Assembly (NCBI GenBank): GCA_009668015.1
Contig: WJYB01000001.1
Location: 1 to 64,000, forward strand
DNA from: Enterobacteriaceae bacterium RIT714
Lineage (GTDB): Bacteria > Pseudomonadota > Gammaproteobacteria > Enterobacterales > Enterobacteriaceae
DNA length: 64,000 bases
Direction of reading: 5' to 3'
Part shown: piece by piece, positions 31,782-42,204 of the stretch
Layout of the letters: every line of letters begins with the position of its first letter
How positions within the stretch are numbered: the first letter of the stretch is position 1
The notes under the pieces: generated by a model
The model's database searches: none
The model's input: only the letters and a program-made list of their open reading frames with translations
Told to the model about the DNA's origin: nothing
Translations under genes and position numbers: made by a program

Positions 31782-32492
31782 ATGTCCATTGCCGTCAATG
31801 TGAATGACCCGACTAACTCCGGCGTCAGTAGCGCCGGTAGCGTCAAAAGTTCCAGCTCACTGACAGGTAACAGCGCTGCCGATTTACAGGGCAGCTTTTT
31901 GACGTTGTTGGTGGCGCAGCTCAAAAACCAGGACCCAACCAACCCGATGCAAAACAACGAACTGACCACGCAGCTTGCGCAGATCAGTACCGTTAGCGGC
32001 ATTGAAAAGCTCAATACCACGCTGGGTTCGGTCTCTGGCCAAATCGACAACAGTCAGTCTTTGCAGGCTGCCAATTTGATTGGTCATGGCGTCATGATTC
32101 CAGGCACTACCATCCTGGCGGGAACCAGCACCACCGAAGGTTCCAGCACCACCACGACCACGCCGTTTGGCGTTGAGTTGCAGCAACCGGCGGATAAAGT
32201 CACCGCCACTATCACCAACAAAGATGGCGTCGTCGTGCGCACTATCGACATTGGTGAGCTGAAAGCGGGTGTGCATACCTTTACCTGGGATGGCAGCCTG
32301 ACCGATGGCACTACGGCGCCTAACGGTTCTTACAAAGTCGCGATTTCCGCCAGCAATGGGACGACTCAGCTGGTGGCGCAGCCACTGCAATTCGCTCTCG
32401 TTCAGGGCGTTATTCGCGGTGCTGGCGGTAACACGCTGGATTTGGGTACTTCCGGTACCACCACGCTCGACGAAGTTCGGCAGATTATCTAA
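31782..32492 (+). CDS. flgD: Flagellar hook assembly scaffold FlgD
   Basis: Hook cap that directs FlgE polymerisation. It has 236 residues, slightly longer than the E. coli protein I recall. The N-terminal export and polymerisation region includes FLTLLVAQLKNQDPTNPMQNNELTTQLAQ. The FlgD Ig-like/tudor domain shows LKAGVHTFTWDGSLTDGT and APNGSYKVAISASNG. A Thr/Ser-rich loop (STTEGSSTTTTT) near 120 is a local low-complexity stretch. Confidence 0.95.
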   Translation: MSIAVNVNDPTNSGVSSAGSVKSSSSLTGNSAADLQGSFLTLLVAQLKNQDPTNPMQNNELTTQLAQISTVSGIEKLNTTLGSVSGQIDNSQSLQAANLIGHGVMIPGTTILAGTSTTEGSSTTTTTPFGVELQQPADKVTATITNKDGVVVRTIDIGELKAGVHTFTWDGSLTDGTTAPNGSYKVAISASNGTTQLVAQPLQFALVQGVIRGAGGNTLDLGTSGTTTLDEVRQII

Positions 32493-32518
32493 GCCTTAAC
32501 ACTTATCAGGAGTAAGTC

Positions 32519-33727
32519 ATGGCCTTTTCTCAAGCGGTCAGCGGCCTGAATGCTGCGGCCACCAACCTGGATGTCATTGGCAACAACATCGCCAACTCCG
32601 CGACCTACGGTTTTAAATCCGGTACCGCTTCTTTTGCCGATATGTTTGCCGGTTCTAAAGTGGGTCTGGGCGTGAAAGTTGCGGGTATCACCCAGGATTT
32701 CACCGACGGGACTACCACCAATACCGGTCGTGGCCTGGATGTGGCCATTAGCCAGAACGGGTTCTTCCGTATGGTTGATGAAAACGGCTCTGTATTTTAC
32801 AGCCGTAACGGTCAGTTTAAGCTCGACGAAAACCGTAACCTGGTCAACATGCAGGGTCTGCAACTGACCGGCTACCCGGTTGCGGGTTCTCCTCCAACCG
32901 TTCAGACCGGTGCGAACCCTCAGGCGATCTCTATTCCGAACACGTTGATGGGGGCGAAATCCACCACCACGGCGACTCAGCAGATCAACCTGAACTCAAC
33001 GGATACCGCACCAACGACGGCGTTTGATGCAACTAATTCAGACACCTACAACAAAAAAGGGACCGTCACCGTCTTTGACAGCCAGGGTAATGCACACAAC
33101 ATGAACCTGTACTACGTCAAAGATGCGACGCCAGCGAACAGCTGGAAAGTCTATGCCCAGGACGCGAGCGTTGCAGGTAGCACAGCCTCTCTGGCGACGA
33201 CGCTGACCTTTAACGCCAGCGGCGTTCTGACCGGTGGCGGCGAAGTTGATATCACCACCGCGACCATGCCGGGCGCGACACCAGCCACCTTCGCGATGAG
33301 TTTTGCCAACTCGATGCAGCAGAACACCGGTGCTAACAACATCGTGGCGACTAACCAGAACGGCTACAAGCCGGGCGACCTGGTGAGCTACCAGATCAAC
33401 GATGACGGCACCGTTGTAGGTAACTACTCCAACGAACAAACTCAGGTTCTGGGTCAGATCGTGCTGGCAAACTTCGCTAACAACGAAGGTCTGAAATCTG
33501 AAGGCGATAACGTCTGGACGGCAACGCAATCTTCTGGTGTGGCGCTGCTGGGAACGGCGGGCTCAGGTAACTTCGGTACGCTGACCAACGGCGCACTCGA
33601 AGCCTCCAACGTCGATCTGAGTAAAGAGCTGGTGAACATGATTGTCGCGCAACGTAACTATCAGTCGAATGCGCAGACCATCAAAACCCAGGATCAGATC
33701 CTTAATACGCTGGTCAACCTGCGTTAA
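32519..33727 (+). CDS. flgE: Flagellar hook protein FlgE
   Basis: The hook filament subunit. It has 402 residues. N-terminal MAFSQAVSGLNAAATNLDVI continues with GNNIANSATYGFKSG, the conserved rod/hook motif. Domains D1-D2 lie in the middle, with a variable Ala/Thr-rich section. The C-terminal EASNVDLSKELVNMIVAQRN and QTIKTQDQILNTLVNLR form the terminal coiled helices. AGGAG precedes the start. Confidence 0.96.
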   Translation: MAFSQAVSGLNAAATNLDVIGNNIANSATYGFKSGTASFADMFAGSKVGLGVKVAGITQDFTDGTTTNTGRGLDVAISQNGFFRMVDENGSVFYSRNGQFKLDENRNLVNMQGLQLTGYPVAGSPPTVQTGANPQAISIPNTLMGAKSTTTATQQINLNSTDTAPTTAFDATNSDTYNKKGTVTVFDSQGNAHNMNLYYVKDATPANSWKVYAQDASVAGSTASLATTLTFNASGVLTGGGEVDITTATMPGATPATFAMSFANSMQQNTGANNIVATNQNGYKPGDLVSYQINDDGTVVGNYSNEQTQVLGQIVLANFANNEGLKSEGDNVWTATQSSGVALLGTAGSGNFGTLTNGALEASNVDLSKELVNMIVAQRNYQSNAQTIKTQDQILNTLVNLR

Positions 33728-33747
33728 TCGTCTAACGGGATGATGTC

Positions 33748-35297
<1,550 letters not shown>

Positions 35298-35305
35298 GGT
35301 GTAGT

Positions 35306-35329
35306 CCGGTGCGGCAAGCGTCGCACCGG
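35306..35329 (+). repeat. Intra-operon hairpin between flgG and flgH
   Basis: Stem CCGGTGCG / CGCACCGG with an 8-nt loop and no following T tract. It could act as an RNA-stability or processing element separating rod from ring genes. Confidence 0.5.
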
Positions 35330-35354
35330 CTCCCTGTTTTCGAAGATGAAGGCA

Positions 35355-36053
35355 ATGCAAAAAAACGCGGCGTTTCGTTATCCAATTCTGACTGTTCTGG
35401 CCGTGACCCTCAGCGGTTGTGCCTTGATTCCGTCAAAACCTTTGGTTCAGGGTGCGACTTCCGCCCAACCCGTTCCCGGCCCCACGCCGGTGGTGAACGG
35501 CTCCATTTTCCAGAGCGCGCAGCCGATTAATTACGGCTATCAGCCGCTGTTCGAAGACCGTCGACCGCGTAATGTCGGCGATACCCTGACCATCGCGCTG
35601 CAGGAAAACGTCAGTGCGAGCAAAAGTTCCTCGGCGAACGCCAGCCGCGACGGCAAAACTAACTTTGGCTTCGATACGGTTCCGCGCTATCTGCAGGGCC
35701 TGTTCGGCAATGCCCGTGCTGATGTGGATGCCTCTGGCGGCAATAGCTTTAATGGCAAAGGCGGCGCCAATGCCAGCAACACCTTCAGCGGTACGCTGAC
35801 GGTAACAGTTGACCAGGTTCTGGTGAACGGCAATTTACATGTGGTGGGTGAAAAACAGATCGCCATTAACCAGGGCACTGAATTCATTCGCTTCTCTGGT
35901 GTGGTTAACCCGCGCACCATCAGTGGCACCAACACCGTACCGTCCACCCAGGTGGCGGATGCGCGCATTGAGTACGTCGGTAACGGCTATATCAACGAAG
36001 CGCAGAATATGGGCTGGCTGCAACGCTTCTTCCTTAATTTATCGCCGATGTAA
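35355..36053 (+). CDS. flgH: Flagellar L-ring protein FlgH
   Basis: An outer-membrane lipoprotein forming the L ring. The ATG at 35355 ([21 protein letters not shown]) matches the E. coli start and gives 232 residues; an in-frame ATG three codons upstream is possible. The lipobox LSGC is at about 18-21. Conserved parts are [30 protein letters not shown] and the end [18 protein letters not shown]. Confidence 0.96.
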   Translation: MQKNAAFRYPILTVLAVTLSGCALIPSKPLVQGATSAQPVPGPTPVVNGSIFQSAQPINYGYQPLFEDRRPRNVGDTLTIALQENVSASKSSSANASRDGKTNFGFDTVPRYLQGLFGNARADVDASGGNSFNGKGGANASNTFSGTLTVTVDQVLVNGNLHVVGEKQIAINQGTEFIRFSGVVNPRTISGTNTVPSTQVADARIEYVGNGYINEAQNMGWLQRFFLNLSPM

Positions 36054-36065
36054 GCGAGGTGACCT

Positions 36066-37163
36066 ATGTTTAAATCCCTCTTCGCAATGGTGTTGGTCCT
36101 GGTGGCGACATATGCCCAGGCTGACCGCATTCGCGATCTCACCAGTGTACAGGGCGTACGTGAAAACTCATTGATTGGCTATGGCCTCGTGGTCGGTCTG
36201 GACGGGACGGGCGACCAGACCACCCAGACGCCGTTTACCACGCAGAGTTTGAACAACATGCTGTCCCAGCTCGGTATTACCGTACCGACGGGCACCAACA
36301 TGCAGCTGAAAAACGTGGCGGCGGTCATGATTACCGCGTCGTACCCGGCCTTTGCCCGTCAGGGGCAGACCATCGACGTGGTGGTTTCCTCAATGGGTAA
36401 CGCCAAAAGTCTGCGCGGCGGGACGCTGCTGATGACCCCGTTAAAAGGGGTGGACAGCCAGGTATATGCGCTGGCGCAGGGTAACATTCTGGTTGGTGGT
36501 GCTGGCGCATCGGCGGGCGGAAGCAGCGTGCAGGTGAACCAGCTGAACGGTGGGCGTATCACCAATGGCGCGATCATCGAACGTGAACTGCCGACGCAGT
36601 TCGGTGCCGGGAACACCATCAATCTGCAGCTGAATAATGAAGACTTCACGATGGCGCAGCAGATTGCCGATACCATCAACCGCAGCCGTGGGTTTGGTAG
36701 CGCAACGGCGCTGGATGCTCGCACGGTACAGATCAGAACATCCACCGGCAGTAGCAACCAGGTGCGCATGCTGGCGGATATCCAGAATATGGAAGTCAAC
36801 GTTCCGCTTCAGGACGCCAAAGTCATTATCAACTCCCGTACGGGGTCAGTGGTGATGAACCGCGAAGTGACGCTGGATAGCTGCGCGGTGGCGCAGGGCA
36901 ACCTTTCCATCAGCGTGAATCGCTCGGCGAACGTCAGCCAGCCGGATACCCCATTTGGTGGCGGTCAGACGGTCGTGACGCCGCAAACGCAGATTGATCT
37001 TCGCCAGAGCGGGGGCTCGCTGCAAAGCGTGCGCTCCAGCGCCAATCTGAACAACGTGGTTCGTGCGCTGAATGCGTTGGGCGCGACGCCGATGGATTTG
37101 ATGTCGATTCTGCAATCCATGCAAAGTGCGGGCTGTCTGCGCGCCAAACTGGAAATCATCTAA
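36066..37163 (+). CDS. flgI: Flagellar P-ring protein FlgI
   Basis: The periplasmic P-ring subunit. It has 365 residues. The signal peptide is about 1-19 (ending TYAQA), then [33 protein letters not shown]. Two cysteines (DSCAVAQG and SAGCLRAK) form the disulfide known in the E. coli protein. The stop overlaps the flgJ start by 1 bp (TAATG). Confidence 0.97.
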   Translation: MFKSLFAMVLVLVATYAQADRIRDLTSVQGVRENSLIGYGLVVGLDGTGDQTTQTPFTTQSLNNMLSQLGITVPTGTNMQLKNVAAVMITASYPAFARQGQTIDVVVSSMGNAKSLRGGTLLMTPLKGVDSQVYALAQGNILVGGAGASAGGSSVQVNQLNGGRITNGAIIERELPTQFGAGNTINLQLNNEDFTMAQQIADTINRSRGFGSATALDARTVQIRTSTGSSNQVRMLADIQNMEVNVPLQDAKVIINSRTGSVVMNREVTLDSCAVAQGNLSISVNRSANVSQPDTPFGGGQTVVTPQTQIDLRQSGGSLQSVRSSANLNNVVRALNALGATPMDLMSILQSMQSAGCLRAKLEII

Positions 37164-38116
37164 TGCTGGGTGATAGCAAACTGATGGCGGGAGCGGCCTG
37201 GGATGCCCAGTCGCTCAACGAACTGAAAACCAAAGCGGGGCAAGATCCGGCGGCAAACCTGCGCCCGGTCGCCCGCCAGGTGGAAGGGATGTTTGTGCAG
37301 ATGATGCTGAAAAGCATGCGAGAGGCGCTGCCGAAAGACGGTATGTTCAGCAGCGATTCGACGCGACTCTACACCAGCATGTATGACCAGCAGATTGCCC
37401 AGCAGATGACCTCCGGTAAAGGGCTTGGCCTTGCGGATATGATCGTCAAACAGATGCAGGCGGCGCAGGGCATATCGCCTGACGAGCAACCGCAACAGGT
37501 GCCGATGAAGTTTGACCTTGAAACGGTGACCAGTTATCAGAATCAGGCGCTGACGCAGATGGTGCGTAAAGCGATGCCGAAGCCCGCGGAAAGCAGCGCC
37601 GAGCCGTTATCCGGCGACAGCAAAGACTTCCTCGCGCAACTGTCGCTCCCGGCGCGTCTGGCCAGTGAGCAAAGCGGCGTTCCCCATCATCTTATTCTGG
37701 CCCAGGCGGCGCTGGAGTCAGGGTGGGGGCAGCGCCAGATTCGTCGTGAAAACGGCGAGCCGAGCTTTAACATTTTTGGCGTTAAGGCCTCATCAGGCTG
37801 GAAAGGGCCAACCACCGAAATCACCACCACAGAGTATGAAAACGGCGCGGCTGTGAAGGTTAAAGCCAAATTCCGTGTTTACAGCTCTTATCTGGAAGCG
37901 CTTTCCGATTACGTTGGGCTGCTGAGTCGAAATCCGCGCTATACGGCGGTGACGCAGGCGGCCACGGCTGAGCAAGGTGCGCAGGCATTGCAGAACGCTG
38001 GCTATGCTACCGACCCGCAATATGCCCGCAAACTGACCAGCATGATCCAGCAACTGAAAGCGATGGGCGAAAAAGTGAGTAAAGCCTACAGCACCGATCT
38101 CGAAAATCTGTTCTAA
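37163..38116 (+). CDS. flgJ: Flagellar rod capping protein and muramidase FlgJ
   Basis: A two-domain protein: the N-terminal rod cap (about 1-150, FVQMMLKSMREALPKDGMF) and a C-terminal beta-N-acetylglucosaminidase that opens peptidoglycan. The catalytic segment ILAQAALESGWGQRQI has the active-site Glu near 185-190. FNIFGVKASSGWKG follows. It has 317 residues. It ends the flgB-J run; the sigma-28 promoter of flgK follows directly. Confidence 0.96.
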   Translation: MLGDSKLMAGAAWDAQSLNELKTKAGQDPAANLRPVARQVEGMFVQMMLKSMREALPKDGMFSSDSTRLYTSMYDQQIAQQMTSGKGLGLADMIVKQMQAAQGISPDEQPQQVPMKFDLETVTSYQNQALTQMVRKAMPKPAESSAEPLSGDSKDFLAQLSLPARLASEQSGVPHHLILAQAALESGWGQRQIRRENGEPSFNIFGVKASSGWKGPTTEITTTEYENGAAVKVKAKFRVYSSYLEALSDYVGLLSRNPRYTAVTQAATAEQGAQALQNAGYATDPQYARKLTSMIQQLKAMGEKVSKAYSTDLENLF

Positions 38117-38120
38117 AGCC

Positions 38121-38147
38121 TCAAGTTTGTGCGGGCGGTGTCGATAA
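38121..38147 (+). promoter_or_regulatory. Sigma-28 (FliA) promoter of flgKL
   Basis: TCAAGTTT, 11 bp, GTCGATAA: close to TAAAGTTT-N11-GCCGATAA with exact spacing, 43 bp before flgK. This allows late class 3 expression of flgKL in addition to read-through from flgB. Confidence 0.85.
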
Positions 38148-38189
38148 TCTTCATCAGGACTCGTGTCTGAAAGTTTAAAAGGAACCTCA

Positions 38190-39833
38190 ATGTCCAGTTT
38201 GATTAACAGCGCCATGAGTGGCCTCGGTGCGGCTCAGGCAGCACTGAATACCGTCAGTAACAACATTTCCAGTTATAACGTGGCCGGTTACACCCGCCAG
38301 ACCACGGTGCTGGGTGCATCGAACAGTACGTTGACAGGTGGCGGTTGGGTCGGAAATGGTGTGTATGTCTCAGGTGTGCAGCGTGAGTATGATGCGTTTA
38401 TCACTAACCAGCTGCGTGCCGCGCAGAACCAGAGCAGTGGGCTGACCACACGCTATCAGCAAATGTCTAAGATTGACGATGTGTTGTCTGATACCACCAA
38501 TTCCCTTTCCACCACTTTGCAGGGTTTCTTCACCAGCCTGCAAACCCTGGTCAGTAATGCCGAAGATCCGGCTGCGCGTCAGACCGTGCTTGGCAAGGCG
38601 GACGGACTGGTTAACCAGTTTAAGACCACCGATCAGTACCTTCGCGATCAGGATAAGCAGGTGAATACCGCTATCGCCACAAGCGTTGATCAGATCAACA
38701 ACTATGCGAAGCAAATTGCGAACCTTAACGATCAGATCTCCCGTCTGACCGGCGTTGGTGCGGGCTCTTCCCCTAACAATCTGCTTGACCAGCGCGATCA
38801 GCTGGTGAGCGAACTGAATCAGATCGTCGGTGTGGAAGTCGCTGTTCAGGATAGTGGCACCTACAACGTGTCGTTTGGTAATGGCTATAGCCTGGTTCAG
38901 GGCAGCAACGCCAATCAATTAGCGGCCGTACCGTCAAGCGCGGATCCTTCACGCACGACGGTCGCGTATGTTGATGGGATCGCCGGCAAGGTTGAAATTC
39001 CTGAGAAACTGCTGAATACCGGTTCATTAGGCGGCTTGCTGACTTTCCGTGCCGAAGATCTGGACAAAGCTCGCAACACGCTCAACCAGCTGGCACTCTC
39101 TTTTGCTGACGCGATGAACCAACAGCACGCGAAAGGGTTTGATGCTAACGGTGACGCGGGCGGTAAGCTGTTTGATATCGGCACGCCTGCGGTGACGGGC
39201 AATGGTAAAAACAGCGTTCCCGGTGCCACAATGACGGCAACGGTAACCGATAGTTCAAAGGTACAGGCGACCGACTATAACTTTGAATTTAACGGCACTG
39301 ACTGGACTATCACCCGTACCTCCGATAAAACCTCATTTACAGCGACACCTGACGCCAGCGGCAACATGACCTTTGATGGTTTAACCGTCAATGTGAGCGG
39401 TACTGCGGTGCCCAAAGACAAATTCACCGTGAAGCCGGTCGTTGACGCCATCGTCAATATGGATCTGCTGATCAGCGACGAATCCAAACTGGCAATGGCC
39501 GGTTCGGCGACGGGCGGTGAAAGCGATAACGTCAACGGTAAGGCGATGGTGGCTTTGCAAAACAGCAAAGTGGTGGGGGGCAATAAGACCTTCAACGATT
39601 CCTATGCCGCGCTGGTCAGTACCGTGGGTAGCAGCACGGCTTCGCTGAAAACCAGCGTAGCGACGAAAGATAACGTGGTCACGCAGCTGAGCAATCAGCA
39701 GCAGTCTATCTCCGGCGTTAACCTCGATGAAGAGTACGGTAATCTGCAACGTTTCCAGCAATATTACCTCGCTAACGCGCAGGTGCTGCAAACCGCCAGC
39801 ACGCTCTTCGATGCGTTAATTAATATTCGCTAA
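38190..39833 (+). CDS. flgK: Flagellar hook-filament junction protein FlgK (HAP1)
   Basis: Joins hook and filament. The ATG at 38190 with AAGGA upstream gives 547 residues, equal to E. coli; an upstream frame begins inside the promoter. N-terminal MSSLINSAMSGLGAAQAALN and SNNISSYNVAGYTRQTT are conserved. The middle D2/D3 region (about 330-450) diverges strongly. C-terminal LSNQQQSISGVNLDEEYGNL and FDALINIR are conserved. It is exported with FlgN. Confidence 0.96.
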   Translation: MSSLINSAMSGLGAAQAALNTVSNNISSYNVAGYTRQTTVLGASNSTLTGGGWVGNGVYVSGVQREYDAFITNQLRAAQNQSSGLTTRYQQMSKIDDVLSDTTNSLSTTLQGFFTSLQTLVSNAEDPAARQTVLGKADGLVNQFKTTDQYLRDQDKQVNTAIATSVDQINNYAKQIANLNDQISRLTGVGAGSSPNNLLDQRDQLVSELNQIVGVEVAVQDSGTYNVSFGNGYSLVQGSNANQLAAVPSSADPSRTTVAYVDGIAGKVEIPEKLLNTGSLGGLLTFRAEDLDKARNTLNQLALSFADAMNQQHAKGFDANGDAGGKLFDIGTPAVTGNGKNSVPGATMTATVTDSSKVQATDYNFEFNGTDWTITRTSDKTSFTATPDASGNMTFDGLTVNVSGTAVPKDKFTVKPVVDAIVNMDLLISDESKLAMAGSATGGESDNVNGKAMVALQNSKVVGGNKTFNDSYAALVSTVGSSTASLKTSVATKDNVVTQLSNQQQSISGVNLDEEYGNLQRFQQYYLANAQVLQTASTLFDALINIR

Positions 39834-39847
39834 GGCTGAGGTCAACG

Positions 39848-40801
39848 ATGCGTATTAGCACCCAAATGATGTACCAGCAGAACATGCGCGGGATCACCGA
39901 TTCCCAGAGCAAATGGCTGGGTTATGGCGAACAAATGACCACAGGTAAGCGGGTGAATCGCCCGTCTGACGACCCGATTGCAGCGTCACAAGCGGTCGTG
40001 CTGTCCCAGGCCCAGTCACAGAACAGCCAGTTTGCCCTGGCGCGTACTTTTGCCACGCAGAAAGTGTCGCTGGAGGAGAGTGTGTTAGGCCAGGTGACAA
40101 CGGCTATTCAATCAGCGCAAGAGAAAATCGTCTATGCGGGCAATGGTACGTTGACCGATGTGGACCGGGCATCGTTGGCTACAGATCTGAAAGGTTTGCG
40201 TGATCAACTGTTAAACCTGGCCAACAGCACTGACGGTAACGGTCGCTATATTTTTGCCGGGTTTAAAACGGATGCGGCGCCTTTCTCTGACGCCGATGGC
40301 ACCTATTCGGGTGGGGATGTCGCGATTTCTCAACAGGTTGATTCTGCGCGTAACATGCAGATTAGCCATACCGGGACCGACGTGTTCGACAAATTCACCA
40401 GTAACGCAAAACCGGAGCCTGCGGGAAGCACACAGGAAACCAACCTGTTTAAAATTCTTGATACGGCTATTGCCGCGCTGAACACGCCGGTTGGAGACGA
40501 TCAGACTAAAGCTGAGGCGCTCAAAGATAGCGTTGATAAAGCTAACCGTGGCTTGAGCAACTCGCTGGATAACGTGCTGACCGTTCGTGCCGATCTGGGG
40601 ACAAAATTAAACGAACTCGATAAGCTCGATGCGCTTGGCGACGATCGTGCGCTGGGCCAGACCAGCCAGATGAGTAACCTGGTAGACGTTGACTGGAACG
40701 CGGCCATTTCGTCTTACACCATGCAGCAGGCAGCGCTTCAGGCGTCTTACAAAGCGTTCAGCGATATGCAGGGCATGTCTCTGTTCCAGCTTAACAGATA
40801 A
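39848..40801 (+). CDS. flgL: Flagellar hook-filament junction protein FlgL (HAP3)
   Basis: Second junction protein, between FlgK and filament. The 317 residues match E. coli. The N-terminal flagellin-like helix is MRISTQMMYQQNMRGITDSQ, followed by GKRVNRPSDDPIAASQAVVLSQ. The C-terminal end is SYTMQQAALQASYKAFSDMQGMSLFQLNR. It lies 14 bp after flgK and is followed by a strong terminator. Confidence 0.96.
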   Translation: MRISTQMMYQQNMRGITDSQSKWLGYGEQMTTGKRVNRPSDDPIAASQAVVLSQAQSQNSQFALARTFATQKVSLEESVLGQVTTAIQSAQEKIVYAGNGTLTDVDRASLATDLKGLRDQLLNLANSTDGNGRYIFAGFKTDAAPFSDADGTYSGGDVAISQQVDSARNMQISHTGTDVFDKFTSNAKPEPAGSTQETNLFKILDTAIAALNTPVGDDQTKAEALKDSVDKANRGLSNSLDNVLTVRADLGTKLNELDKLDALGDDRALGQTSQMSNLVDVDWNAAISSYTMQQAALQASYKAFSDMQGMSLFQLNR

Positions 40802-40882
40802 CATTTTGACCTCTTAGAACATGTCTTGAAACTGGATATGTTTTGTCTGCCCAACCCGGGGCTCCGGATTGGGCTTTTTTTT
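40802..40882 (+). ncRNA. Candidate 3'-UTR small RNA of flgL (FlgO-like)
   Basis: E. coli makes the sRNA FlgO from the flgL 3' UTR. Here the same position holds a short U-rich segment ending in a strong terminator with eight T, the form of an Hfq-bound 3' end. I have not established sequence homology, only position and shape. Confidence 0.3.
40849..40882 (+). terminator. Terminator of the flg operon
   Basis: Stem GCCCAA / TTGGGC with inner CCGG / CCGG pairing, followed by eight T, overlapping the 3' end of the convergent transporter gene. Confidence 0.88.
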
Positions 40883-42095
40883 AGCCGTTTTGAGCCTGTG
40901 TGGACGTTATTCCTGCACGTTCGAACACTCTAATCAGCAGAGCGATCCCTCCGCATACTGTCGCCAGCGCCACCACGCCGCTCCAGCCTGTCAGTGCATA
41001 CACTTTGCTGCCGATCGCAGAGCCAAGCGCCATACCCACAAAGATCACGGTAAACAGCAATGCATTGAGGCGACCGCGAGCCTGAGGCTCAAGGCTATAC
41101 ACCAGGTTTTGATGCGCGACCAGGCTGGACTGGAGGCCGAGATCAAAACCTACCGCCGAGAGTGCAATCAGGATTAACTGTCCGTGTGTGCCCAGCGCAG
41201 GCATGAGAAACATCAGCGCGAACGAAGCCGTTACCAGGGCCGCACCCAGCTGTGTCACTTTACCTGCGCCGAGCTTATCGGCTAATCCACCCGCCAGAGG
41301 CGCCGCCAGTGCGCCTGCGGCTCCCGCAATACCGAATCCGCCCGCCACGGCGCTGCCGAGGTGATAGCGCTCAAACAACATCACGGCAAGCGTGGACCAG
41401 AACGCGCTAAACGAAATCGAAAGAAAGCCTTGTGCCAGCGCGGCGCGGCGCAGAGCCGGATAACGGAGCCACAGATGTGCCATCGAACGCATCAGGGCTG
41501 GATAGCTCAGGGTGGAGGGAATCGCAAAGCGCGGCAATACGGCCCACATCACCACGCCGATAAACGCGATACTGGCGGCGGCAAGTTGATACATCACCCG
41601 CCAGCCGAAAGCGTCGCCCACGACACCGCTCACGGTACGAGAGAGCAGGATCCCCAACAGCAGTCCGGTCATCACCGTTCCAACCGTTTTCCCCTGCTGG
41701 CCTTGCGGCGCCAGGATAGCGGCGGCCGGAACGATATCCTGCGCCATGGTGGCCGCCATGCCGATCAGCAGACTCGCCAGCAGCAGCGAGTGCAGTCCAG
41801 CGGTCAGGCTACACATCAGCAAAAAGAGAGACAGAGCCGCGCTTTTAACGAGTATCAATAACCGGCGGTCGTAGCGATCGCCCAGCGGGAGCAGGAACAG
41901 GATCCCCAGCGCATATCCCGCCTGAGTCAGCGTGGGAACCAGGCCCATTCCTTCGATGCTCAGATGAAGGTTGGTGCCCATTAACGGTAAGAGCGGCTGT
42001 GCATAGTAGATTGATGCGACGCTAAGACCTGCGCCAATAGCCAGGATGAAAATGACCCAGCGGCTAACGGCCGGGGTTGCGATTGGTGTGTTCAT
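40881..42095 (-). CDS. MFS transporter, DHA1-like, unnamed
   Basis: A 12-segment inner-membrane transporter of 404 residues, probably a drug or metabolite exporter. The ATG at 42095 (MNTPIATPAVSRWVIF) has GAGGT 6-10 nt upstream. MFS motif A is GDRYDRRLLILVK after segment 2 and GGLADKLGAGKVTQLG mid-protein. Asp/Glu are sparse in helices. It is not present at this place in E. coli, where flgL abuts rne. Divergent from a LysR-type regulator, a common pairing for regulator-controlled exporters. Substrate unknown. Confidence 0.88.
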   Translation of the reverse strand: MNTPIATPAVSRWVIFILAIGAGLSVASIYYAQPLLPLMGTNLHLSIEGMGLVPTLTQAGYALGILFLLPLGDRYDRRLLILVKSAALSLFLLMCSLTAGLHSLLLASLLIGMAATMAQDIVPAAAILAPQGQQGKTVGTVMTGLLLGILLSRTVSGVVGDAFGWRVMYQLAAASIAFIGVVMWAVLPRFAIPSTLSYPALMRSMAHLWLRYPALRRAALAQGFLSISFSAFWSTLAVMLFERYHLGSAVAGGFGIAGAAGALAAPLAGGLADKLGAGKVTQLGAALVTASFALMFLMPALGTHGQLILIALSAVGFDLGLQSSLVAHQNLVYSLEPQARGRLNALLFTVIFVGMALGSAIGSKVYALTGWSGVVALATVCGGIALLIRVFERAGITSTQAQNG

Positions 42096-42176
42096 CAGAG
42101 AGACCTCATTTATGGAGTAAGCGCATTTTTCCCTTTTCGCTCTTGAGGTGGTAGTCAGCCGGGTGGTAAAACAGCT

Positions 42177-42191
42177 ATACGCATAACGTAT
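42177..42191. promoter_or_regulatory. Candidate LysR-type operator
   Basis: Perfect inverted repeat ATACG-N5-CGTAT containing a T-N11-A core, in the 109-bp gap between the divergent transporter and regulator, only 14 bp before the regulator start. It could serve autorepression and transporter activation. Confidence 0.55.
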
Positions 42192-42204
42192 AACAAGGGT
42201 GAAA

